From contig JBKJQN010000097.1 in the NCBI GenBank assembly GCA_046593925.1, positions 76,161 to 140,160 of the forward strand: a DNA stretch of 64,000 nt, read 5' to 3'. This document shows, piece by piece, positions 24,798 through 34,029 of this stretch. The DNA comes from JAYVYM01 sp046593925 (GTDB taxonomy: Bacteria; Actinomycetota; Actinomycetes; Mycobacteriales; SCTD01). Position numbers and translations under genes: made by a program. Under the pieces are notes generated by a model. That model worked only from the letters and a program-made list of their open reading frames with translations. It searched no databases and had not been told where the DNA came from. Each line of letters starts with the position of its first letter. The first letter of the stretch is position 1.

Positions 24798-25816
24798 GGG
24801 GCCACGCTCGCATGCCGGTCGACGAGTGCGCCGAGCGCCTCGCCGAGCCGCGGGACCAGCCCCTCCCGGACGGCCTGCGCCGCCACGGCGATACAGCTGG
24901 CCACAGCCCGCGGCGACGAGGCGCCGTGGCCGGCGACACAGACGCCCTTGACCCCGAGCAGGAAACCACCACCGAACGCGTCGGGCGACATCCGGTCGGT
25001 GACCTCGAACAGGGCCGGCAGCAGCTCCCCGGCGGCCGCCCGACGCTCGGGGGTCGAGGTGAAGGCCTCGCGCAGCACCTCGGTGAGCATGCTGGCCGCG
25101 CCTTCGAGGCCCTTGGCGAGCACGTTGCCGGTGAAGCCGTCGGTGACCACGACGTCCGCGACGCCGCCGTGCGGGACGTCACCGCCTTCGACGCTGCCGA
25201 CGTAGCGCACGGGCAGTGCGGCGAGTAGCGCGTCGGTCTGCTTGCGCAGCAGGTCGCCCTTGCCGGACTCCTCGCCGATCGTCAGCAACCCGACCCGAGG
25301 GTCAGGCAGCCCGAGCCGGACCTGGGCGAGCGCGGCCCCGGCGAGCGCGAACTGCGCGAGCAGCGCAGGGGTCGCGTCGACGCTTGCGCCGGCGTCGAGG
25401 AACACCAGCGGACCTGCCCTGGCCGGGATGACGACCGCTAGCGCCGGTCGGGCGATGCCGCGCAGCCGGCCCACGGTGAACACGGCCGCAGCGAGCAGGG
25501 CGCCGGTCGAACCGATCGAGACGACGGCGTCGGCGGCGCCGTCGCGGACCAGTCGGGCGGCGACCCGCACGGTCGCGTCGCGCTTGCTGCGGACCGCCCG
25601 GGCGGGCTCCTCGTCCATGCCCACGACCTGACTGGCGGCGACCACCTCGAAGCGGCCGACGGCGTCACGTGCGGCGAGCAGCCGCGCGGCGACGTCGGGC
25701 GGCCCGACGAGCATGACCTGCACACCGGGCTGCTCGTCGGCGACCAGCAGCGCCCCGTCGACGACCGCGCCGGGGGCGCTGTCACCCCCGAGCAGGTCCA
25801 GGGCGACCCGGACCAC
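24794..25816 (-). CDS. plsX: Phosphate acyltransferase
   Basis: 340 residues. ALDLLGGDSAPG, VSIGSTGALLAAAVF, GLLTIGEESGKG and VTDGFTGNVLAKGLEG are PlsX motifs. PlsX converts acyl-ACP to acyl phosphate for glycerolipid synthesis at the membrane. It sits in rpmF-plsX-acpP-rnc, the standard bacterial order. The start is a GTG 67 bp after rpmF. Confidence 0.95.
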   Translation of the reverse strand: MVRVALDLLGGDSAPGAVVDGALLVADEQPGVQVMLVGPPDVAARLLAARDAVGRFEVVAASQVVGMDEEPARAVRSKRDATVRVAARLVRDGAADAVVSIGSTGALLAAAVFTVGRLRGIARPALAVVIPARAGPLVFLDAGASVDATPALLAQFALAGAALAQVRLGLPDPRVGLLTIGEESGKGDLLRKQTDALLAALPVRYVGSVEGGDVPHGGVADVVVTDGFTGNVLAKGLEGAASMLTEVLREAFTSTPERRAAAGELLPALFEVTDRMSPDAFGGGFLLGVKGVCVAGHGASSPRAVASCIAVAAQAVREGLVPRLGEALGALVDRHASVAP

Positions 25817-25883
25817 AGGCAGCGCGGGACCATCCGGCGCGGAACCGCTCAGGGGAATGTCGCAGGGCCTGAATGTTGGTGCG

Positions 25884-26054
25884 TCAGACGGCGAGGACGA
25901 CGCGCTTGTCGTAGCGCCCGCACTCGGGGCACACGGTGTGCGGACGCGTGGTGTGGCCGCGGTCGCAGGTGACCAGCACCGGCAGCGCGGTCTTCCACTG
26001 CGAGCGCCGCGAGCGGGTGTTGCTGCGCGACGTCTTGCGCTTCGGGACGGCCAT
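25884..26054 (-). CDS. rpmF: Large-subunit ribosomal protein L32
   Basis: 56 residues: MAVPKRKTSRSNTRSRRSQW, then a zinc-ribbon-like C-terminus. Only three of the usual four Cys are present: Cys30, Cys42 and Cys45, with Gly33-His34 where C-x2-C would be completed. His34 may serve as the fourth ligand. The ATG follows the DUF177 stop by two bases and has GGAGAAG upstream. A longer in-frame extension across DUF177 is rejected. Confidence 0.95.
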   Translation of the reverse strand: MAVPKRKTSRSNTRSRRSQWKTALPVLVTCDRGHTTRPHTVCPECGRYDKRVVLAV

Positions 26055-26056
26055 CG

Positions 26057-26617
26057 CTACTTCTCCTCGGTCGGGTGGATCAGGTCCTGCAGGGCTGACC
26101 AGCGGGGGTCGGTCAACTCGTGGGCGTGGTCGGGGGGCAGGTCGTCGCGCCGCTCCCCGCAGTCCGGGCAGAGCCCGGAGCACAGCTCGTCGCACAGCGG
26201 CGTCGAGGGCAGTGCGAGCACGACCGCGTCGCGCAGCGCTGGCTCGAGGTCGAGCAGATCGCCCTCCATGCGGGAGATCTCCTCGTCGTCGGCGTCGTCG
26301 GGCGCGTACGCGTACAGCTCCTGTATGCGCACGGTCAGGGTGTCGGAGACCGGCTCCAGGCACCGGCCGCACTCCCCGGTGACCGGCGCCGTGACGGTGC
26401 CGCTCACCAGCACGCCCTCCATCACGCTCTCCAACCGCAGGTCCAGATTCAGACCGGCCGCGATCGGTACGCCGACCAGGCCTACCAGGCCGAGCCCGTC
26501 GGGCGCGGCGGCGAGGCACTGCAGGACGCGCATCGACCCCGGGCGTCGTCCCAGCTCGCGCGTGTCGAGCACGAGGGGCCTGCGGGGGTCGAGGCGGTGC
26601 TGCTTAGTCCTGTCCAT
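26057..26617 (-). CDS. DUF177 (YceD-like) protein
   Basis: 186 residues from the ATG at 26617 (DRTKQHRLDPRRPLVLDTRE). Two Cys clusters, CGRC and CDELC...CPDC, suggest metal binding. The family sits next to rpmF across bacteria and is linked to 23S rRNA accumulation in plants and bacteria. The C-terminal DPRWSALQDL is conserved in the family. An earlier TTG at 26632 is an alternative start. Confidence 0.9.
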   Translation of the reverse strand: MDRTKQHRLDPRRPLVLDTRELGRRPGSMRVLQCLAAAPDGLGLVGLVGVPIAAGLNLDLRLESVMEGVLVSGTVTAPVTGECGRCLEPVSDTLTVRIQELYAYAPDDADDEEISRMEGDLLDLEPALRDAVVLALPSTPLCDELCSGLCPDCGERRDDLPPDHAHELTDPRWSALQDLIHPTEEK

Positions 26618-26698
26618 GTCTTCGTCGGTCAACCAGAAGGGATGCAGAGGGTGTGTGCGCGAACGTGCAGACAAGGCTAGCGGATGTCGGCGACGGGC

Positions 26699-27220
26699 CT
26701 ATCCGGGGAGCGGGGGGTCGTCCAGCCGCAGCGCGTCGAGCTCGTGCTGACCGGCGAGTGTGCGCCGGCCCCGCTCGACGGCCTCGAGCGTCTTGCCCAG
26801 CACGACCTCGAAGGTGGCCAGCTTGGCATCGACGTAGTCCTCCGCCTCGGCCCGCAGGGCCTGCGCGTGCTCGGTCGCCGCATCGATCACCCGGGCGGCC
26901 GCTGCCTGCGCCGCAGCCACGAGGTCGGTACCTGCAACCAGCTGCTCGCGCTCGACCTGGGCGGCAGCCACGACCCGTTCAGCCTCGCGCTCGCCCTCCT
27001 GGACGACCGCCGCGCGGTCGTCGAGGACCGCCTCGGCCTGGCCGAACGCCTCGGGCAGCCGGGCGCGCAGCTCGGCCAGTAGCTCGAGCAGGTCGGCGCG
27101 GTTCACGAGGCAGGACGCCGACATCGGCATCGAGCGGGCCTTCCGGACGCTCTCGGTCAAGGTCTCCAGCACGGCCTGGACCTCACCGAGTGCCGCCCCG
27201 GGCGACGCGACGTCAGTCAT
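26699..27220 (-). CDS. sepIVA: SepIVA-like coiled-coil cell-division protein
   Basis: 173 residues, nearly all helical: SVRKARSMPMSASCLVNRAD, then long Ala/Glu/Arg coiled coil. Its place between coaD/rsmD and DUF177 and its sequence match the mycobacterial SepIVA (Rv2927c) type of DivIVA-like protein, which acts in septation. The ATG at 27220 overlaps the coaD stop by 8 bases; a GTG three codons upstream is possible. Identification is from context and recall, so the cell-division role is inference. Confidence 0.78.
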   Translation of the reverse strand: MTDVASPGAALGEVQAVLETLTESVRKARSMPMSASCLVNRADLLELLAELRARLPEAFGQAEAVLDDRAAVVQEGEREAERVVAAAQVEREQLVAGTDLVAAAQAAAARVIDAATEHAQALRAEAEDYVDAKLATFEVVLGKTLEAVERGRRTLAGQHELDALRLDDPPLPG

Positions 27221-27704
27221 CCGGGCCACGCTCGGCGAGTCTGGCCAGCAGGCGGCGGTGCGCCGGTTCGGGAACCAGGTGGGCGACGTCGCCGCCGTAC
27301 GTCGCGACTTCCTTGACCAGGCTGGAGGACAGGAAGCTGTACAGCGGGTTGGTTGTCATGAACAACGTCTCCACGCCGGCCAGGCCGTGGTTCATCTGGG
27401 CCATCTGCAGCTCGTAGTCGAAGTCGGAGATCGCCCGCAGGCCCTTGACGATGACCGGCACCTCATTGGCCCGGCACCAGTCCACCAGCAGCCCCTGGAA
27501 ACTGTCGACGATGACGTTGCCGTAGGCCTTCGTCACCTCCCGCAGCATCTCGATCCGCTCACCGACCGTGAACAGCGAGGACTTCTTCTTGTTGACCAGG
27601 ACCGCGACGGTGACCTGGTCGTAGACGGCCGCGGCACGCCCGACGATGTCCAGGTGGCCCAGCGTCACGGGATCGAACGACCCGGGGCAGACGGCCCTTC
27701 TCAT
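27213..27704 (-). CDS. coaD: Pantetheine-phosphate adenylyltransferase
   Basis: 163 residues, the usual length. GSFDPVTLGHLDI holds the nucleotide-binding T-x-G-H motif, and the C-terminal FLSSSLVKEVA is the family ISS-x4-E block. The enzyme makes dephospho-CoA from phosphopantetheine and ATP. The ATG overlaps the rsmD stop (ATGA). rsmD-coaD pairing is widespread. Confidence 0.96.
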   Translation of the reverse strand: MRRAVCPGSFDPVTLGHLDIVGRAAAVYDQVTVAVLVNKKKSSLFTVGERIEMLREVTKAYGNVIVDSFQGLLVDWCRANEVPVIVKGLRAISDFDYELQMAQMNHGLAGVETLFMTTNPLYSFLSSSLVKEVATYGGDVAHLVPEPAHRRLLARLAERGPDD

Positions 27705-28231
27705 GATCTTGAACCGTACCAGAGCGTGGCCTCCCCGTAGCGGCGGCTGCGGACCGGTTCGAGTCCGGCCGGCCAGGTCGGCTCCGGCCCACGGGTGCGG
27801 CGCTCGACGACCACCACGTCGGCCGCCCAGGGCACCAGCGCCACCAGCACCGGGTCGACCCCGAGCTCGTACGGTGGATCGAGCAGCACAAGGTCGTACG
27901 GCTCGGGCGTACCGGCCAGGAAACGCTCGACCTCGAGGCCGACGACGACCGCAGGCAGGCCCAGCGCCACAGCGTTGGCGCGCAGGACGGCGAGGGCGCG
28001 CTCGTCGGACTCGACGAGGGTGGCCGTGGCCGCGCCCCGGCTGAGCGCCTCGAGACCGAGCGCGCCGGAGCCGGCGTAGAGGTTGAGCACGGCCGCGCCC
28101 TCGAGGTCGACCAGGCTCTGCAGCGAGGAGAACATGCCTTCCCGGGCGCGGTCGGACGTCGGTCGGGTCACGGTGCCCGGTGGCACGGCCAGCGACCGGC
28201 CGCGGTGGGTACCGGCGACGATGCGTGTCAC
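27701..28231 (-). CDS. rsmD: 16S rRNA (guanine-966-N2)-methyltransferase
   Basis: 176 residues from the GTG at 28231, which overlaps the recG stop (GTGA) and has GGAGAAG upstream. TRIVAGTHRGRSL is the N-terminus; VLNLYAGSGALGLEALSRGA is the SAM-binding motif and VLLDPPYEL the DPPY catalytic motif of amino-methyltransferases. Over 100 open upstream codons inside recG are Arg-rich shadow. Confidence 0.95.
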   Translation of the reverse strand: MTRIVAGTHRGRSLAVPPGTVTRPTSDRAREGMFSSLQSLVDLEGAAVLNLYAGSGALGLEALSRGAATATLVESDERALAVLRANAVALGLPAVVVGLEVERFLAGTPEPYDLVLLDPPYELGVDPVLVALVPWAADVVVVERRTRGPEPTWPAGLEPVRSRRYGEATLWYGSRS

Positions 28232-30387
28232 GCCTTCTCCAGGTACGCAGCGCGTTCCTCGTCCAGGATGGCGGCGACCGCGCCGGCCAGGGCCGGGTGG
28301 CGGGCCAGGTCGGGGTCGGCGTCGACGAGCTCGACGGCTGCCGCCCGGGCGGCGACGATCACGTCGGTGTCGCGTAGCAGCTGCAGCATCCGCAACGAGG
28401 ACCGCCGGCCCGACTGCGAGGAGCCGAGAACGTCGCCCTCGCGGCGCTGCTCCAGGTCGAGCTCGGACAGCGCGAAGCCGTCGGTGGTCGCCGCGACCGC
28501 GTCGGTGCGCCGGCGCGCCGGGCTGCCTTCCTCGGCTCCGGTGACCAGCAGGCACAGGCCGGGGTGCCGGCCCCGGCCGATCCGGCCACGCAGCTGGTGC
28601 AGCTGGGACAGTCCGAAGCGGTCGGCGTCCATCACGACCATCACGGTCGCGTTGGGCACGTCGACGCCGACCTCGATGACGGTGGTCGCGACGAGCACGT
28701 CGACCTCACCCGCGACGACCCGCCGCATGACCTCATCCTTGGCCTCCGGAGCCAGCCGGCCGTGCAGCTGAGCGGTGCGCAGGCCAGCCAGCGGGCCCGC
28801 CGCGAGCAGCGGCTCGAGTTCCGCGACGGCAACGGCGGGGCGACGGCCCGCGTCGTCGTCGGGGGCGGCGGCGTCGTCGTCGGCGTCGTCACCGCCGATG
28901 CGTGGGCAGACGACGAACGCCTGGCGGCCCTGCTCGACCGCTTCGCGGACCCGCTGCCAGGCCCGGTCGAGCCAGCCCGGGTGCTCGGCAACCGCGACGA
29001 CGGCGCTCCTGATCGGCGACCGGCCGACCGGCAGCTCGGTCAGGGTGGAGACCTCGAGGTCTCCGTACACGGTCATGGCGACGGTGCGCGGGATCGGCGT
29101 CGCGGTCATCACCAGCACGTGCGGCGCGGCGCCCTTGCCCCGCAGGGCGTCGCGCTGCTCGACCCCGAAGCGGTGCTGCTCGTCGACGACGACGAGCCCG
29201 AGGTCGGCGAACGCCACGTGTTCCCCGAGCAGGGCGTGCGTGCCGACGACCAGCCCCGCCTCGCCGGACGCCGCCTGGGCGAGCGCGGTACGCCGGGCGG
29301 CCGCCCCGAGCGAGCCGGTCAGCAGCGCGACCCGGGTCGCGTCGTCGGCGGCACCGAGCTCGCCGGCCTGCGCGAGCGGCCCGAGCAGCTGCCGCAGCGA
29401 GCGGTCGTGCTGCTGGGCGAGCACCTCGGTCGGCGCGAGCAGCGCCGCCTGTCCGCCCGCGTCGACAACGGCGAGCATCGCCCGCAGCGCGACCAGGGTC
29501 TTGCCGGAGCCGACCTCGCCCTGCAGCAGCCGGTGCATCGGCGCGCTGTCGGCCAGCTCGGCGAGCAGCACGCCACCGACCGCACGCTGCCCGGCCGTGA
29601 GGACGAACGGCAGCGACGCGTCAAAGCGCGTCAGCAGCCCGCCGGGGCGGGGCCTGCGCGCGGTGCCCGGGGTGGCCCGCAGCAACGCCCGGCGCTGCGC
29701 GAGGGTGACCTGCAGCACGAAGGCCTCGTCCCAGGTCAGCCGCTTCTTCGCGCGCGCGACCTCCGCCCAGCCGTCCGGGGCGTGGATCCCGCGCAGCGCC
29801 GACATCAGTCCGACCAGGCCGTGCGCCTCGAGCAGTTCCGGAGGCAACGGGTCGGCACCGACGTCGACACCGTCGAGCGCGACCCCGACGCACCTGGAGA
29901 TCTGCAACGTCGAGATCTTGGCGCTGGCCGGATAAATGGGCACCAGGCCACCCGCGAACTCCGCTGCGACCTTCCCGTCGTCGTCGTCAACGAGCTGGTA
30001 CTGCGGGTTGGCCAGCTGCACGGTCTGGTTGAACAGCTCGACCTTCCCGGCAAAGAACGCCCGGCGGCCGCTGCGCAGCTCCCTGCGGGCCTGGTGCCGG
30101 TTGAAGATCGCCATCGTCATCCGCCGGCCTGCGCCGTCGGTGACGGTGACGTCGGTCTTGTTCAGCTTCTCGCGGATCTGGCGGAAGTTGACCACCTGCA
30201 CCTCGGCGAACACCGTGGCGTGCTCACCGATCACGAGCTCGTCAAAGCCGGTGAGCCGGCCGCGCTCGGCGTACCGCCGCGGGTAGTGGCGCAGCAGGTC
30301 GCCGACGGTGTGCAGGTCGAGCGTGGCCGCCAGGGGGGCGGCTTTCGGGGCGCCGAGCACGCGCTTGAGCGGGGTGCTGAGGTCCAC
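28228..30387 (-). CDS. recG: ATP-dependent DNA helicase RecG
   Basis: 719 residues. An N-terminal OB/wedge domain (GFDELVIGEHATVFAEV) is followed by helicase motifs: LLQGEVGSGKTLVAL (Walker A), VVDEQHRFG (DEAH-like), MTATPIPRT, and the C-terminal TTVIEVGVDVPNATVMV and QLRGRIGRG. RecG remodels stalled forks and branched DNA. The GTG lies four bases past the upstream gene's stop. Confidence 0.96.
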   Translation of the reverse strand: MDLSTPLKRVLGAPKAAPLAATLDLHTVGDLLRHYPRRYAERGRLTGFDELVIGEHATVFAEVQVVNFRQIREKLNKTDVTVTDGAGRRMTMAIFNRHQARRELRSGRRAFFAGKVELFNQTVQLANPQYQLVDDDDGKVAAEFAGGLVPIYPASAKISTLQISRCVGVALDGVDVGADPLPPELLEAHGLVGLMSALRGIHAPDGWAEVARAKKRLTWDEAFVLQVTLAQRRALLRATPGTARRPRPGGLLTRFDASLPFVLTAGQRAVGGVLLAELADSAPMHRLLQGEVGSGKTLVALRAMLAVVDAGGQAALLAPTEVLAQQHDRSLRQLLGPLAQAGELGAADDATRVALLTGSLGAAARRTALAQAASGEAGLVVGTHALLGEHVAFADLGLVVVDEQHRFGVEQRDALRGKGAAPHVLVMTATPIPRTVAMTVYGDLEVSTLTELPVGRSPIRSAVVAVAEHPGWLDRAWQRVREAVEQGRQAFVVCPRIGGDDADDDAAAPDDDAGRRPAVAVAELEPLLAAGPLAGLRTAQLHGRLAPEAKDEVMRRVVAGEVDVLVATTVIEVGVDVPNATVMVVMDADRFGLSQLHQLRGRIGRGRHPGLCLLVTGAEEGSPARRRTDAVAATTDGFALSELDLEQRREGDVLGSSQSGRRSSLRMLQLLRDTDVIVAARAAAVELVDADPDLARHPALAGAVAAILDEERAAYLEKA

Positions 30388-30391
30388 CGGC

Positions 30392-31969
30392 TCACTCCGT
30401 CCCGACCATCAGCAGGGGGTGCCGCTGGCGGCCGTCGATGACGACGACCTCGACGGCCGGGTGCCCACCCGCGACGTGGGCGCGCAGCCGGTCGCCGACC
30501 CCCGCCGTGAGGTCCGTTCCGAGGATGAGCGTGACCAGTTCGGCGCCCTCGACGAGCCGGTCGAGCAGGTCGCGGGCCACCCCCTCGATCTCCGCCCCGA
30601 CCAGCACGATCCGGCCGTCGAGCAGGCCCAGGGCGTCACCGGGCCGGCAGCCGCCGGCCGAGGTTGCGGCCACGCGTACCGCCCGGACGACCTCACCCGT
30701 ACGGGTGGCCGCGGCCGCCTCGCGCATCGCCCGCAGGTCCGCGGCGAACTCGCGGGCCGGGTCGGCGACGGCGAGTGCCGCCAGCCCCTGCACGACCGCC
30801 CGGGTGGGCACCACGTGCACATCGACGCCGCCTGCTGCGGCCTCGGCGGCGGCCGCGCTGGCCACCGCGTGCACGTTCGGGTCGTTGGGCAGCAGGGCAA
30901 TCTCGGCGGCGCCCGTCGCGCGGATTCCGGCGAGCAGCTCGGCGGTCGACGGCCCGGCGGTCGGGCCGCCCTGCACGACGACCGCGCCGGCCCGCCGGAA
31001 CAGCCCGACGAGCCCCTCGCCGGTCGCCACGGCGATGACGGCGCGGTTCGGTCGCGGCGCCTCGTCGGCCGTGATCTGGTCGGCGAACCGGGTGACCGTG
31101 ATCCGGGACGGCCGGCCGGCCCGGACGCCGGCCTCGACAGCGGCACCGACGTCGTTGACGTGTACGTGCACGTTGAACAGCCCGCCGCCACCCACCACGA
31201 GCAGGCTGTCGCCGAGTGCGCTGAGCCCCAGGCGCAGCGCAGCGACGGCGTCGTCCGCGGCGTCGTGCAGCAGGTACTGCACCTCATAGCCGTAGCGGTC
31301 GCTGCCTGCCTCGCGCGCGGCAGCCAGGCCCGAGCGGTCGCGCGGCACGTGCAGGCCTGGCATCGCGACCGCCGGCGCCCCTGTGACGACACCCTCGAGC
31401 GCCTCGAGCAGCACCACCCAGCCGCGGCCGCCCGCATCGACGACGCCGGCGTTGCGCAGGGCCGGCAGCTGCTCGGGGGTGCGGGCGAGCGCCTGCTCGG
31501 CACCCTCGCGGGCGCCGCGGACGACGGCGGCCAGATCCGAGCCACGCGCGGCAAGGCCGGCGGCCCGCGCAACCGTCAGCAGGGTGCCCTCGACCGGCTG
31601 CGCCACGGCGGCGTACGCCAGGTCGGCGGCCCGGACCAGGCCGCGGCCGAGTGCGGCCGGGCCGGCCGGGCCCTGGTCGAGCACCTCGGCGAGCCCGCGC
31701 AGGAGCTGGCTGAGGATCACGCCGGAGTTGCCACGCGCGCCCAGCAGCGCGCCGCGGGCCATCGCGCCGGCCACCGATGAGAGGTCGTCCGGTGCCGCGT
31801 GGACGGCCTCGACGGCGGCTTCTACGGTCAGCAGCAAGTTCGTGCCGGTGTCGCCGTCGGGCACGGGGAACACGTTGAGGTCGTCGATCTCCGTCCGGGC
31901 GGCCTCCAGGGCCGCGCGGCCGGCCTCGCACCACTGGCGCACGGCGGCGGCGTCGAGCACTCGCAGCAC
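30392..31969 (-). CDS. fakA: DAK2/DhaL-domain protein, FakA-like fatty-acid kinase subunit
   Basis: 525 residues from the GTG at 31969 (GGGGAGA upstream). The DhaL nucleotide-binding domain has NVFPVPDGDTGTNL; a middle domain and the C-terminal RAVIAVATGEGLVGLF part match FakA/YloV proteins. In Firmicutes FakA phosphorylates fatty acids held by a FakB (DegV) protein; no FakB is in this window. It is divergent from rpmB and upstream of recG, a common order. The extra 45 open codons upstream are probably not translated. Confidence 0.85.
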   Translation of the reverse strand: MLRVLDAAAVRQWCEAGRAALEAARTEIDDLNVFPVPDGDTGTNLLLTVEAAVEAVHAAPDDLSSVAGAMARGALLGARGNSGVILSQLLRGLAEVLDQGPAGPAALGRGLVRAADLAYAAVAQPVEGTLLTVARAAGLAARGSDLAAVVRGAREGAEQALARTPEQLPALRNAGVVDAGGRGWVVLLEALEGVVTGAPAVAMPGLHVPRDRSGLAAAREAGSDRYGYEVQYLLHDAADDAVAALRLGLSALGDSLLVVGGGGLFNVHVHVNDVGAAVEAGVRAGRPSRITVTRFADQITADEAPRPNRAVIAVATGEGLVGLFRRAGAVVVQGGPTAGPSTAELLAGIRATGAAEIALLPNDPNVHAVASAAAAEAAAGGVDVHVVPTRAVVQGLAALAVADPAREFAADLRAMREAAAATRTGEVVRAVRVAATSAGGCRPGDALGLLDGRIVLVGAEIEGVARDLLDRLVEGAELVTLILGTDLTAGVGDRLRAHVAGGHPAVEVVVIDGRQRHPLLMVGTE

Positions 31970-32127
31970 GCTGTTCGGTCTCCCCGCGGCTCCGTGGACG
32001 GACAGGACGCGCGACCCTAGCCCGGCCAGCAACCCCGGCTGGTAGCGTCCGATCCTGCCTGACCAGGGTCTGATCCCGCCGGCACCGCCCGTACCGATCC
32101 CCACATCCCGAACAGTAGGAGAACACC

Positions 32128-32325
32128 GTGGCTGCGACCTGCGACGTCTGTGGCAAGGGACCGGGTTTCGGCATGTCGGTCAGCCACTCCCACCGGCGCA
32201 CCCGCCGCCGCTGGAACCCCAACATCCAGACGGTCCGCGCGCTGGCCGGCAAGAGCGGCAAGCAGCCGATGAAGCTCGGCGTCTGCACCTCCTGCCTGAA
32301 GGCCGGCAAGGTCGCCCGGGCCTGA
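32128..32325 (+). CDS. rpmB: Large-subunit ribosomal protein L28
   Basis: 65 residues. AATCDVCGKGPGFGMSVSHS and RRWNPNIQ are typical, and two C-x2-C pairs (CDVC, CTSC) show the zinc-binding form. The GTG has AGGAGA upstream. A possible -10 hexamer TAGCGT lies at 32043-32048, but I see no -35. It is divergent from the FakA-like gene. Confidence 0.96.
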   Translation: MAATCDVCGKGPGFGMSVSHSHRRTRRRWNPNIQTVRALAGKSGKQPMKLGVCTSCLKAGKVARA

Positions 32326-32356
32326 CGTCCGGCCCTCCGGGATTGATCCCAGCCGT

Positions 32357-32875
32357 TCAGTCCACCCGCCGCAGCAGCTCGCGGTAGCGGCGCCCGTTCT
32401 CCACGTACAGCTGGACACCTTTGGCGAACGCCCCGTCGGGCACCGCGTCCAGGCGCATCTTCGCGGGGATGCCGAGCGCCATCGCATGCGCCGGGACCTC
32501 GACCCGGTTGCCGACCACCGCGCCCGCGCCGACGATGGCGCCGCTACGCACGACCGCTTGGTGCAGAACGACGGAGCCCGACCCGACCAGGCAGCGGTCC
32601 TCGATGGTGCACCCCTCCAGGTGCGCCAGGTGCCCGACGATGCAGTCGTCGCCGATCGTCGTGGTGAGCTCGGCCGTGCAGTGCACCACCGTGCCGTCCT
32701 GCACCGAGGTACGGGCTCCGATGACGATGCGGCCGTAGTCGCCGCGCAGCACGGCCGCCGGCCAGACGGTGCTGCCGGCCCCGATCGTGACGGCGCCGAT
32801 CACGCTCGCGTCCGGGTGCACCCACGCGTCCGGATGGATGTCAGGGACGCGGTCCCCCAGGGCGTAAATGGCCAC
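32357..32875 (-). CDS. Gamma-carbonic-anhydrase-like hexapeptide-repeat protein
   Basis: 172 residues of left-handed beta-helix repeats (IGAVTIGAGSTVWPAAVLRGD and following). Zinc ligands are visible as His in TVVHCTAE and two in VGHLAHLEG. The GTG at 32875 follows AGGAGG. These trimeric proteins (YrdA/PaaY type) resemble gamma carbonic anhydrases, but many lack proven hydratase activity. The long upstream open region antisense to the next gene is rejected. Confidence 0.88.
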   Translation of the reverse strand: MAIYALGDRVPDIHPDAWVHPDASVIGAVTIGAGSTVWPAAVLRGDYGRIVIGARTSVQDGTVVHCTAELTTTIGDDCIVGHLAHLEGCTIEDRCLVGSGSVVLHQAVVRSGAIVGAGAVVGNRVEVPAHAMALGIPAKMRLDAVPDGAFAKGVQLYVENGRRYRELLRRVD

Positions 32876-32939
32876 GCGAACCTCCTGCTGCGGTGTCGGG
32901 GAGCGCATCCTCGCACCGGCTGGGGCGCACACTCGCGCC

Positions 32940-33137
32940 ATGGCCTCCTGGTGGTACTGCCTCGTGCACGGTCGGGTCGAGGACGAGACGGGCTGCGCCC
33001 TGACCGACCGGCTCGGCCCGTACGCCTCGAAGGAGGAAGCCGGGCAGGCCCTCGTCACGGCCCGGCAGCGCACCGTCGACCAGGACGCCAGGGACCGCGC
33101 CGACGACGACTGGGGCACGCCGCCCGCGAAGGGGTGA
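32940..33137 (+). CDS. Small conserved actinobacterial protein of unknown function
   Basis: 65 residues from the ATG at 32940: ASWWYCLVHGRVEDETGC, then LGPYASKEEAGQAL and an Asp-rich tail. Proteins with this WWYC...GC...GPY..REEA layout recur in actinomycetes by my recollection. The Cys/His pattern could bind a metal. Its TGA overlaps the RNase Z start (GTGA), so the two are co-translated. Confidence 0.75.
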   Translation: MASWWYCLVHGRVEDETGCALTDRLGPYASKEEAGQALVTARQRTVDQDARDRADDDWGTPPAKG

Positions 33138-34027
33138 GCGCCCGCGAGCTCGTGGTGCTCGGGACCGCGAGCCAGGCACCGACCCGCACCCGCAGCCACC
33201 TGTCAGCGTTTCTGCGACTGCCCGGTCTCGGGCTGCTGCTCGACTGCGGCGAAGGCGCCCAGCGCCAGCTGCTGCACGCCGGGGTCCCGTCCAGCGCCAT
33301 CGACCGGATCTGCGTGACACATGCGCACGGCGACCACTGCTTGGGGCTGCCGGGCGTGCTCAACCGGATGGCGCTGGACGGCCGGCGGGAACCGGTGCCG
33401 GTGCACTGCCCGGCCAGCGCGGTGCCCAGGCTGTCGCTGCTGACCGACTTCGCCCAGCAGCCGCCGGTCGCGTGGTGCCCGGCGGACGAGGCCGCGGGAG
33501 CGACGGCGTACCGGATGGCGCCCTGGACGCTGTCAACGGCGCCGTTGGACCACCGGGTGCCGACGGTCGGCTACCGCGTCGTTGAGGACGACGGCGTCCG
33601 GCTGCTCCCGGAGCGGCTTGCCGCTGCCGGCATCGGCGGCCCGGAGGTCGCGGTGCTGCAGCGCGAGGGCTCGCTGCGCGGGGTGCGGCTCGCCGATGTC
33701 AGCGTCCCGCGGCCGGGCCAGCGGGTGGCCTTCGTCCTGGACACCCGGCTCTGCGACGGTGCGGAGGCGCTCGCGGAGGGCGCCGACCTGCTGGTCTGCG
33801 AGGCGACGTTCCTGCACCGCGAAGCGTCCCTGGCGGAGCAGTACAGGCACCTCACCGCCCGGCAGGCCGGTCGGCTGGCGCGCGACGCGGGCGTGCGGCG
33901 GCTGGTGCTCGTGCACTTCTCCCAGCGCTACGCCGACCTTGCGGAGTTCGCCGAGGAGGCCGGGCAAGAGCACGGCGACGTGGTCGTCGCGCGGGACCTG
34001 GACGTGGTTCCGATGCCGGACCGGTGA
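33134..34027 (+). CDS. rnz: Ribonuclease Z (metallo-beta-lactamase fold)
   Basis: 297 residues. The metal site THAHGDHCLG (HxHxDH) follows DCGEGAQRQLL, and HFSQRY near the C-terminus is the RNase Z His motif; GEGAQ and FVLDTRL also fit. The enzyme trims tRNA 3' ends. The GTG overlaps the stop of the small upstream gene. The frame continues open far upstream antisense to the carbonic-anhydrase gene, but that is shadow. Confidence 0.93.
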   Translation: MSARELVVLGTASQAPTRTRSHLSAFLRLPGLGLLLDCGEGAQRQLLHAGVPSSAIDRICVTHAHGDHCLGLPGVLNRMALDGRREPVPVHCPASAVPRLSLLTDFAQQPPVAWCPADEAAGATAYRMAPWTLSTAPLDHRVPTVGYRVVEDDGVRLLPERLAAAGIGGPEVAVLQREGSLRGVRLADVSVPRPGQRVAFVLDTRLCDGAEALAEGADLLVCEATFLHREASLAEQYRHLTARQAGRLARDAGVRRLVLVHFSQRYADLAEFAEEAGQEHGDVVVARDLDVVPMPDR

Positions 34028-34029
34028 CG

